DNA from: Pararge aegeria
Taxonomy: Eukaryota > Arthropoda > Insecta > Lepidoptera > Nymphalidae
Reading direction: 5' to 3'
DNA: 64,000 nt
Assembly (NCBI RefSeq): GCF_905163445.1
Contig: NC_053204.1
Location: 8,377,501 to 8,441,500 of the forward strand
Under the pieces are notes generated by a model that was not told where the DNA came from, ran no database searches, and saw only the letters and a program-made list of their open reading frames with translations. Shown here in pieces: positions 36,801 through 48,800 of the stretch (within the stretch, counting starts at the first letter, position 1; every line of letters starts with the position of its first letter). The position numbers and the translations under genes are program-made.

Positions 36801-39800
36801 TTCGATTTTTGTGTTTGACAGCCGCACTACATATAGGCTAGTTTTAATGCACCCTTAACGAACGCAAACGAAAGTCGGGTTCAATTTAGCACAAAGCTTT
36901 TTTTTTTTTTGTTAATTTTAATTGCATTCATGTATTTTCGGACGACTCAGCCTAAATAGTGACTTAGACTGAAAAAAATAAATACAAATAGTTTTGTATA
37001 TTTGTAATGTTACATTAAGACATTGAAAGTGGAAACATACTCGTATTACGCTACTATATGCCGAGATGACGCTACTCTTGACACGTGCTGTTAGTATTTA
37101 TAACATGAAACTGGATTCGATTCAGCACAACACGTGCCGTGTGGTATAATGTCGGTTGGCTTGTTCTAAGTATGTTTCCACACTTACCCGTACCCTTGTT
37201 GGATTGAGGGTCATAGTGCATACATGTCACTTACATAATTGTGTGAAATTCGATTCTACTACAGAAATAGGGATAATGTTACTCATAAGTTCATTGAAAA
37301 GAAAAAAAAAGTGGGATATGTAAAAACTAAAAAATTTAAACGTGTGTAATAAAAAAAACAACTTACTGTATTTGGATGGGATTTGCAGAGCCTTTTCCAC
37401 AAAATGAATAATTTTAGCATATTGCAGTTTCAATTTTCTTTTTTTTTTATTTGGCTTTTTTTTACTGTATTATGTAAAAACTAAAAATTTTCTTTTCTGA
37501 TTATAAAAAATATACATTGTATAAAATATTTTCTGCAACATTTTTTTTTAAATTATGTTTGAAGTTAGAAAACAAATCAGTATTTTTGGAATGTTTTTAA
37601 AACTGCATGTGCCTATCGAATTTTTCACATATCATTGTAAGTGACGCCGATCAAATACGCAGTTTACGTCTCGTTACAAGTGTAATCCACGTTGAATTAT
37701 TTGTATCTAGTATTAAATTACACAAAAAAAAATATTTTTTAAATTTCCCACAAGTACTAGTTAGTAGCGTTGATAAATAGAATCGAAGATATACAGTTTT
37801 CTGAGAAACAAAATGATAGAAATGTGCTGAAGTCATATTGTAGGCTAGCGTGTACTAGGGCGGCATAAGCGTCTTCGGCTCATATCGCTAGAGCCGTTGT
37901 GTTCTTCCACTTTGACGCGTTGAGAAAAGATTGTTTATTTATTAAGAAACAATCGAGGATAAGTAGTATACGTATAAACAAGCTTGGTAGTTTTTGTTGT
38001 GTTGCAACAACATCATGGCATTTCCTATTTTCAGTTATGATAGATTCTTCGAAGGTCGCTTCCTCTTGAAATATACAGAAAAATTGGGGGAGTTGTATAA
38101 ATAAGGATTACTGTGTATCTTTGGTTTAATTTATCAGTGGTTAGTATATTAACGAGCGAGTGAGATAACAGTATGATAAATTATATTAAATAAATAAATT
38201 GATAGTTAATCGTTCGTGGCCCATCCCCTAACCATGGTACAAATACTCAGTAGATATTACCATTTAGGAAATGGATGTTATGGCAGCTCTATATAATTTT
38301 TGATACTTCTTTGGTCCTAAGGGCACATACGCACTTAGTTAGTTATACGCACGGAGTTAATTTAATTACAGCAAGCCATCCGGTTTTTGTTGATCGTTCA
38401 ACTTGCGGCTAACTGAATTCCGGTTAACCGCAATGACAAACGCAACGTCTGGTAAAATAAACGCACATTGTTTACCAACCAACAATGCGTCTGACCGGCA
38501 TTTGGCCGAGCAGTCGCATCGCAGTGCCAATAATGATATGTTTACCATACAGTCTTTTCTTTGCGATCTACCGGACAAATACATTAGCTAAATACGCAAC
38601 ATTTGTGCTAATTCGGTTGTCCATTTAAATTAAACTGAATTGCTTTAATTTTTTATGCATCGGAATAATTTTCTTTTATATACATTCAAAATTATACGGG
38701 GCTTTCTGATGACGTCGTTGCCACATTTGTTTAGAGCTACATGAGTGCCTTGACTCGTATTACTTAAGTTCGCTTTTTTTGCACTGAAAAACGAATTGCA
38801 TTCAGGGGCTTTATAGCGTTCGCGGCACCCGCCGCTGAACGTCCGTGGTGCGTGATGACCATTGATTTAAAGTTTACGTACATTCGAGTTGGCATAGGTT
38901 TTGTAATCTAAATTAAAATCCATGTTAGCACATTTCTTTGAGCCATTGGGTTCTTTATAATTGTTGCAAGTGTGTGTCCATAGAACCAAAATTAAATATT
39001 TACAGGGTGTTTTAAAAGTATCAGTTCAATCTAGTAACAAGTCGTAATTCGGTTGATTCTTGATTATTTTACATTTCAAATCGCATATAAGTGTGAAGTG
39101 TGCTTTGTTGAAAAGAACGTACTATTTACTAGTCCAAAATAAAATAGAAATTATGCCAGTGGAATCAGCTAACTTTAACGTGAAATAAAACGCAAAGTTG
39201 TCGGTGTGTTAGTGAACTAATCACTGATGTGAGTTTTCTGTAAATTTCAATTCCTGTATTTTTTTAAATAACCCTGTAGTATTATATTTCTCTTTATTAT
39301 TGGTCTACGTAGGAAACATTGACAGCATTAGTAAAAGTTTTGATAATACTGTTATTTTGTAATCTTTGGATTTAAGATTAAAATTAATTTACTGATATTG
39401 ACTAAAAAGAAATATATTTACGAAAATTTAGATATGTGAGTTCTACGTAGAACAATAATTCAAAAACATATTTTCATATTGATATGTACAGAGTGTTCTA
39501 AAATATTATTCTTATAACAGATAATATTATTATAGGAAATAATCATTTTTTATAGGGAATTGCACTTTTAATTTTCTATATATTATATCAATGTTAGAAT
39601 ATTATTTGTATAAAGATTCAAATATATTTCTATATTTTAAGTAAATTTTCTTTTTCAATATTTTCTAACTTAATTAGTTAATCAGTACTATGAATGTAAT
39701 ATTGTAAGTATGTATGTACATATGTGTACGTTTGACTTTAGTATGGAAGAGTGTTTAAACTAATTTTTAGTTTTTTAGTTAAAGTGTTTTTTTTTTGCAT

Positions 39801-42800
39801 TATTTACTGCACTTTAAATATTTAGTACAACATTATAATTTGTTGTAAATATACATGGCATCATGTTTGCAGTATTCAAAATTTAAATATAAAAAAGTAT
39901 TTGTTTTTTTATTATGTAATAATTTAGGTGCTCCCTTAGATAGAGAGTTTTACAATTTTTGTTTCGAAAACACTTATTGACATTATACAGACAATACTTG
40001 TCTTTTGGCAATCTTTCGTGTGATATAAAAATTGAGGTAGTATATTAAGAAGTACGTAAAAAATTTAAAAGATATAAAAAAAATCGCATTTCAGAGAATT
40101 AAAAAATTCTCGATATTTATCTAATCTCAAGGCGACATTACATAATTTATTCATAAAAATATAAACAGTGCATTATTTTTGTTTGCATTTTTATTTACTT
40201 TATGATTAATACCTATCTCTACTTTAGTTTATCAAGCTATTGGAAAGAGGCAATACATTCTAGTTCTAACTTTTAAATGGTTTTTGTTATTTTTTTAACA
40301 CACAACTTTGCTGCAGGTTTTAGAACATACTGTACTTACTGTAACCTAAAAAACATTTTGTCGTTATTTACGATGGAAACAATTATAATATTATTTTAGT
40401 TATTTTTCCTATATTGACATTTCCATAGTTATTTTTTTTTTACTTATAAGTTTACATAAATATTTAAAATGTCTCACGTGTTCTTTTCTATTGTTTTCTA
40501 GATCACTTATAAGTTTTTTTTTTATAAAATAACAGAAAATAACATACTACGTCTGTACATTTTATTAAATATAACCAAAATTATCTTGAATTTTCAATTA
40601 CTAATGTGTATTTTTTTACTTTTATAGTTCGATCATTACGATGTACGGCTAAAGCAGGATCATACAAAATACTTATTTGCTTACTTGAAATTTAACGTCA
40701 TTTTATATTTAATTAAATACCGGCACGAAGTTATCTGTGAAATTTAACGTCGGCCAAAAGCTATTAAACGTACCGACAAAATAAATTTTTACGGGAGAAA
40801 AATCAAATTTTAATATTTTCACACAAATATTTAATTATATTAAATTTAAATGAAACAATAATTTAAATAAAAATTTAAAGGGAAAATATAAAAAAATATA
40901 CTTAAGAACATGTTAATGACTCGAAATATTTATCGTATGCTAAATACAAAACATTTCTTTGGTATAAAGACGTAGTATGGCGTTTTCATCTTTCGGTATT
41001 ATTTTCGCCGTCTAGAAACTTGGCATTATTATGTTAAGCGAAGACAAGAGTGGACATTTAAGTATTTAAGATAATATGATTATGTAATATATAGATGAAT
41101 GGCTGATATTGTATGTGTTGCGCTTATCCTAAATAATCAGGTTTTCAATAAATATATTGAGTTTTATTTACACTTTCATAAAAACCCCTTCCGCCATCCA
41201 CCTTCAACAGCTCCGCTCTGGATATCGCCACTCTATAGTGACGGTTCTAGAAGTTTTATCTATGTCAGAATGGTGCCAATTCTGTTGTACACAAACCATT
41301 AAACTAAACTAAATTGACAGGTCTGAAAGTAAAGTTGTCCTTTTCACACAATATCCACTGACGCTTTATTTTCATGCCTGTCAATTTCATTACGTTCAGA
41401 GATTTGTGTTATGGCAGGGTTGTGAAACCATTTTAACAAATATATGCTCGTATACATTTTTCAGCAAACATGAAAAAGTACTCTGTGTCCTATTATTCAT
41501 TTTTAAAATAAATAATAATAATAAAAACAAGATTGCAAATACGTGATACTAAAATATTTTGCAAATAAAATAAAAATAACAGAGTAAGGATTGACGAGAG
41601 CTCTATGGCATTAAAATCTTCATAGGGATGTCAATTATTACGTCACAAGCTAAAGAGTGTGTTTTAAATTATATGAAGATTTAAATTTTAATATATATAA
41701 TAGTATTAGTAATATTAATACACTTCTTCATACAATTAGATATGTCAATTATTACGTCACAAAATTTGATTACTAATAAAATTCTTTTTTTGAAATTGAA
41801 TCCTAAAAAAATCGGCCTCACGTTGCGACAAGTATGATAAACGTTTAGAAACTAAATTTTTGAATCAAATTAATCTGATCACAGATCAGATTCAGTCTGT
41901 AGACTTATGATGCGACTATATTGATTGTTTTTGTCTCATTCAAAATAACTTTCTATGAAAATGTCGTCAATTCTGTTGTGCATAAAACTCTTAACTAAAT
42001 TTACAAGTCTGAAAATAGGTCCAAAGGGAGCGCAATGAAGGGCAAAGGGCGCCGTAAATACTCGTTATTTGTAATGACTACGTTTTTGCGGCGCTTGCGT
42101 TTGAGACTCTGGGGCCATGGTCTTCGGACACGAAAAAATTTATTAACATCGTGTCCCAAAAATTGGTCCTTACGTCTGGTGACCCAAGAGCTGGCGCTTA
42201 TTTAGCCCAGCGGCTAAGTAATAGCGCGAGCCAGCATTTTGGGTAACATGTCCATAAGTGAATAGTTAGACGGCTTATATTTATTGTAAATTTTTTTTTT
42301 TTTTTTTTTTTTTAATAATAATACAGTTTTTAAAATGTAAAGTAGTTATTATAATATTTATACAAACAAATGCGTGCCTCACAAATTATATTGGTGTGTA
42401 TGTAATACATGTATGTAATGGTGCCATTTAAAATCTACTGTCCCTGATTTAGGTAAAAACCTGTATTACAGGATTTTAGTTTGTAATTATTATTCCCCTA
42501 GAAAAATATATATTTTTGTTGGTGTATTAAAAAAAAAATGAAGGGCAATAATTTTTAGACTTTTCAATTTAGATAATTCCATTTGCGCAGAACAGAATTG
42601 GCAGCATTTATGCCAATTATTCTGTTGAATACAATTATTTTAACTAAACTATTTTGACAGGTTAGTGATATCTTTTTTCATATTGGAGCACTGTGAAAAT
42701 GACAGCGAAAGCTAATTATTTAGTTTCTCAAAGTGGTTCCTTTTTTACAATGTTCTCTATCTCTATGGAAAAAGATAAATTATGAATTCATATAATTATA

Positions 42801-45800
42801 TTTTAGTGTACAGGCTTTCGTGTATAAAAGAATCGGCGTTAATGATTCTCTTATATAATAAAGTTTACTTTGGAGTTAATTTAAATTCAAAATCTGTAAA
42901 ATTTTTAAAAACCTATGGATGTTTTGTCCTTTATAATAAAATAAAACAGATTTACGGTAACGTTGATTTTTACATGTAAACATACATGCAAGTTCGCAAT
43001 AGTGAATTCGTTTTCAATTATCGGAACACAGAAACGACAGAGTAAAATGGAACTTATCACTTTAACTTAAAAGCATTAATTCGCCTGCACTTCTTTTATC
43101 TGCGTTCCTAGCGGGACATTTATAAAACAAAAATCCGTACGTTAAACGAAGTAAAGATCCATTTTACATTGTCAAAATTAGTTCAAAGTAATAAAAAAAA
43201 TTAAGACTAGACCGTGCTACGAAAACAACTTATATAACAAAAAAAATTAAATTAACTATTAGTTGTAACATGGTGAGTGTTATTTTAGACTGTCAATGTT
43301 GGGCGAGTCGGCCGGGCAACAGAAGCCGCGCATATTTTCCTCATTGGACATTCAACGGAGGTAGGCGCGGGAGGCGGAATGATTTGAGAGTTTTCCTTCT
43401 AATATTTTTCCCGCGTTTTTGGCTCGTTTCTGACAATTCTTCTAAAAAAAACAAAAACAAACAATCTAATGCGTGATAGTGAAATATAAAAAAAAATTAC
43501 CAGCATTTTTTAAATATGTCCTAATAAAATGATTAGGTAATGTAAAGCTGATATATTTTATCTAAAACGATATTTTTCGTTGGTAAAATTATAAAAAAAA
43601 ATGCATTTTTTAGTCATAGAAGATAATTACAATTAAATTTATGTCAGAAATTAGCCAATTAAACGTCGTTTTTCGATTGAAATAATTTTGTGTGTTGGTC
43701 ATTTTACCTTTTATGAGAATCCAGCCGACTTTTGCTATATTCTCACATAGTCACTGTCCGGGATCAATATCTTCTAGATTCAACATAATATTTAGTAAAC
43801 AATTCCTTTTTATTTGCTCCATTTTAATTCCAATCATTAAGTTTTAGTTTTAAAGTAATTTTGAAATATTTGATATTGATATGTCGTATAAAAAAACTTG
43901 AAAATGAATCTATTTCGAAATTTTGAAGTGAAATTTTGTGGACCAATAAAAAAAACTTAGGTGCCCAAAATCGGCTGGATTATTGTCATTATATCAAAAT
44001 TTAACCGTTTGTCATTTTCGAGTGTGGTTTTTTTTTACAATAAAATGCATAATTTTTACATCTTTTGTCTTATTCTTGTGAAGCATTTTATCCGTTCTAT
44101 TTGGTGGGTACTTAATTTAACATGCATTTTATTGCATTGGCAGTTGTGAAGTTTTCATACTAACGTGTCGTTACAAAATTTGTGTTAACTTTTGCTAGCG
44201 AGGTGATAAATTTTGTTTTTTTTTTTAATTATTTTTATAAACCATTTTAATGAGGCATTGATAAGCTTTCTTCAATTTTTATTCCTAAAATCTGTTAGCA
44301 TTTTCAAGTCGATTAGATATTTGACAAGCAGTTTTTAATAATCTTCACTTATGATTCACCTGCATAGAGCTATTTCGCAAATTCTCATTCCTTGGATTCC
44401 CAGAAACTAGGGGCCGCGATTCCCTTAACCCAGACATCCATATCCTGGATCATAAAGACAAGTTCGACGAGCAAGAAAGTCTTAGGTAGGTGGGGACTCG
44501 ACGTCAAGCATTGCTCTTTCTTAAAATAGTCTGAGAGGCAATGGGCAATTTTCTGGGGGTGATTAATAAACGTTTTCTTTTTTATGTTCCCTTTATATAA
44601 CTTTTTCATGCCTGATGAAACGTCTAGGTTGAAGCATGATTGCCCATAAAATGCCTATTCAACCTGAACCTACGCAAGCTACACGTGGCAGGAAAAACAG
44701 ATTCCGAGAGAGCGTACAACATCGTGGGTAAACCATAATCGCGGATGAAAAACGTTTTATGCGTCTCGATTGGATGTCAACTATATACATGCCACAGCTC
44801 AAAGCACTGATGACATTCTTGGGCTTCTTCTCAGTAGAGACTTGACATTTCATAAGTGCTTTTAGTTAGAGGTATATTTGAAGTCTCTTGTCTGTTTTTA
44901 TGAATTAATTTAGATTTTTCGAAACCGATGACTGATAAAGCATTGCTCTAATAAATGTCGCGCGATTGTTTTCTGCCTGCCTGCTGCTTCGTACACCGCA
45001 ATCAGTTCCACCGAAAATAACTAGAGTTGTTCTCTTTCTTTATATTTTAGGCTTTGTGTAAGATAATAGACATATTTTTTGTTTTTGTTACCGCAATGAG
45101 TTTGTATTGAGAAAGTTGATTACCGTGAATTATGTATTAGTTATTTGTTCACCGTAAATTATGTATAAGTAGGGCCGCTGCCAGCTTTCGTCGAGACCGT
45201 CCTCTGTTATCAACACTCCACACCTACCTACAACTCTCATGCTCGTAGTAACTACATAGAGCACGACATTCTCCTACGAAGTTTATAACTTAATGTGTAT
45301 GGCAATAAAACAATATTTCTATGATTTAAAGACAAACTTTTAGCATGATAAGCATGACGCAAATTATGGTGAGTGATAGGATATTTAGCATGTACATTTT
45401 ATTTTAGCTATTCGGATTTCTTGATAGCGAAACTTTTTGTCTTGCTTTTTTTTTGTGTGCTTCGAACTTTTTCGCGGATTTTGCACTGTCAAATGTATGT
45501 GAACATAATATTTATAACAAGCTGAACGTACTTTTTTCCCCCCCGACTCATTCGCTGTTGGAAGCTGTGCAGTGTGTGCAGTTTTTGTTACACATTTTCT
45601 TGAAGGTATATAAACATAATTCAATTGTAAGTTGGCTTGATATAAATATCCTCCTATCCTAAAAATTGCATCTCTTGAACGCGCCCCACCCCGTTGTTTA
45701 GTGTTAGTGTTTATGTTTTTCTGTTTTTAGGCCTATCGACGGCACCACCCCGAAGCATGCCGTAGGCGCTAGCCCACAATCCCTGCTTGGGTAATTATTT

Positions 45801-48800
45801 ATTAAGTTTCATTTTATTGGTTTAGATGTTAAAACAAATGTGACAAAATTTTTTTTACTGTCTTCAATGTTTCCATCCGCTGAATACTATAATAGTTAGT
45901 ATAAAAGGTGTATAAGTACAGTCCATTAATTATGTCGCTAAGTGTAACGATACGTTAATGGATACCGGTAGTTCGTTGTTTCTTGTTCATCATAACATAA
46001 GTAAAGCAACGTCAATAATCCTACAAAAAGTTTTTCCAGAAGTATGGCAAGTAAGATTTGTAAAAAACTCAAGATTGACGTTGGCAATATTTATGGACTA
46101 CTCTTAGATAATAGTTCCATAAAAATGAATTAAATCGATTCAATGTGTCATACAATTTCGAAAATTGTCTTTTTATTTTATTGGATAATATGCATTCTAG
46201 CTTGCATTTTATCATTTAAAATTCATTGCATTCTCATGTGGCTAATATGGCTGCCTTAACTAACTTTAACTTTTTTAAAGCTTTCGACCTATTTTTTATT
46301 TTGTTGTCGAATTATTTTTTGTTTCGACTGTTACGTAATTTTCAGGTTGTGTTTGGTAAAATTTGTAAGGATTTGAGTTACCTCAGGAAGAGTTATAAAA
46401 TGTCAGCTTTGATCAAACACCCCCTTGAAATTACCAACGCTCTCTCGGGCCAGATTCTTTTGATTGGATTTCTTTTATTATAATTTTGACGTTATAGATA
46501 CTTTTATTTACTATTACTGACCATTGCCAAGAGATTCGTGATTGACCCATATACTTAAAACAAAAATCTATTATATAAATATTCGTTATGTTTTCTTATT
46601 AAAATTAAAAAATTATGGTCTAAATCATACTTAATTGTGACCTGTTTATAAATTTAATAATAAATACTAGCAGCAATAGTTATACGTCAAGTATGTGCGG
46701 TAACCCACTGTATTTTTGTTCAGACAACGGGTTTAATTTATTCTTGAAAACTTAACTAATATTCTATAATTTACTCGTAGTAGCAAGACTGAAAACAATA
46801 ATGTCTATTTCCGCAAGGAATAGTCTAGGAAAGATAGGCTTTCTGTCAATTTAGTTTTGTTCTAGTTTTGAATTCGTGCCATTGTCTGACAATAAGTGTT
46901 TTGGTGTACCGCGTTAACAATAGTTACTATGTACGTATAACAGATGGTCATGTTTAAACATGTGGTGTGTACAGACAGGGCACCGAGGAACAAGTGAAGC
47001 CGCGTGTTCTGCGGTTTACGTGGAGCATGAAGACCACTTCCTCCCGGGACCCCAACGAGATCATGGCAGAGATAAGAAAGGTAAGTTAAAAGTAGTTATA
47101 AATATACTGCAACAATACACACACCGCCATCTAGCCCCAAAGTAAGCGTAGCTTGTGTTATGGGTACTAAGATGACTGAATATTATGCGGATTTCATCAA
47201 AAAAAAGTTCAAAGTTTGTATTAAGCGAAAGCTTATAGAAAAGTCCTATTATAGTATAAAGGATTACGTAAACGATAAAAAAGGATGGTGATAACAAAAA
47301 GAACACCCGGCTAAGCTTGTTGTGGGCTTCTTCTTAGACCAGGGCGCGTTTCGAACCCTCGTAGCTTTAGTTTTAAGTTTACGATTGTAGTTATCGCCAT
47401 CATTACTCACAGCTATGTTTACACATTTTGTATATAATCAACCTTGGACTAAGAGAGCAGGGTCGCTGCCCACTGTGTCAATCGGCCGTCAAATTATATA
47501 GTTATAGATTGGTAATTTTTTTGATGTCATACGATACGAGACATTTTGTAATCTACGTAATCTTCTTACTATTAGAATCTGAATGGTAGAGTTAATTTCT
47601 TACTTTTTATTCTGGCCGCTAAAAGCTCGGCGACTTACTATACAAATCACTATTTTCCTCGTAAAATATAGCAACAGTGCTGAATAGATAAAAAGAAATT
47701 TAAATTTAAATTATAACATTTATTGCAATTTTTTAATGATAATAATTATTTTTTAGTAGACAAATTCTTTTTATGGTACAAGATGATGAGACTACTAAAA
47801 TATTTCTATCGTGAATGCAACGCAACTTCAAAGTTACACTGTCCATTTGATAACGCGCGGTCAGTACGCGGTCAGTATTCAATAAATATTGGAAATCTAG
47901 CTAAATGTTAATGATCTATGTCAATGATCTGTCTATGATACTTTAGACTAATTTGAGAGATGCTGTTTTAATGTATGCAGTTTTTTTACTGTCTTCATTA
48001 TTGATGTGGCATAATCTTCTCTTTTAATTAATTATTGACGACCGAGTGGCGCAGTGGGCAGCGACCCTGCTTTCTAAGTCCAAGGCCGTGGGTTCGATTC
48101 CCACAACTGGAGAGTGTTTGTGTGATGAACATGAATGTTTTTCAGTGTCTGGGTGTTTATCTGTATATTATAAGTATTTATTTGTATTATATTCATCAGC
48201 TATCTTAGTACCCATAACACAAGCTGCGCTTACTTTGGGGCTAGATGGCGATGTGTGTATTGTCGTAGTATATTTATTATTTATTTATTTACGTAATTGC
48301 AAATAATTAAAAACAGATTTTTCCCAACGCGGGTTTGAGTAAAAAGATAAGCAATTTTTAGACATTTCATATAAGTAAAGCTTTACTGCAAAACGGTCAA
48401 TACGACCTGTCGCGACGGCCTACGTTGTAAAACTGCGATCAAGCTGTCCAGTTAGTCTAGTTAAATAGGAATTATGACTAACGCTCATGAAAGTTGACTT
48501 AAACCCTCATTCTTCCAGGTCTTAGACGCGAACAATTGCGATTACGAACAACGCGAGCGGTTCCTTCTGCTTTGCGTCCACGGAGATCCCAATGCGGATT
48601 CGCTGGTGCAGTGGGAGATTGAGGTGTGCAAATTGCCGCGGCTCTCACTCAACGGGGTGCGGTTTAAGAGAATATCTGGTAAGAGTTTCAGCTGCACTTT
48701 ACTGTTCATTAACACCACCATTACCGCCGCCACGACCATCATCACCACCGCCACAACCGCCGTCACCACTACCGTCACCACCACCGTCTTCACCACCGTC

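Larger units (their letters stand above)
31138..45730 (+). other. par-1 intron, 14.6 kb
   Basis: This is the longest intron, AT-rich, with a candidate cassette exon at 43289-43360. It also has a family D SINE (32103-32420), a perfect hairpin (32619-32658), a GC-richer island (34160-34450), a family E SINE (35022-35237), a mixed-strand short-ORF patch (38340-38600), repeated ACAGGTCTGAAA-type blocks (41270, 41966, 42607), an unidentified GC-rich repeat-like block (42020-42250) and a LINE-end-like piece (44810-44890). Other stretches show only AT-rich sequence and homopolymers. Confidence 0.55.
47081..48518 (+). other. par-1 intron, 1.4 kb, with two opposed SINEs
   Basis: It contains an interrupted family A SINE on the - strand (47093-47494) with a LINE piece inside (47205-47448), and an intact family A SINE on the + strand (48037-48290). 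About 540 bases separate them. Confidence 0.65.

Noticed and set aside
48037..48110. Possible tRNA gene (A box and B box present)
   Set aside because: There is no closed acceptor stem or proper anticodon arm, and the sequence continues into a SINE body present in six copies.
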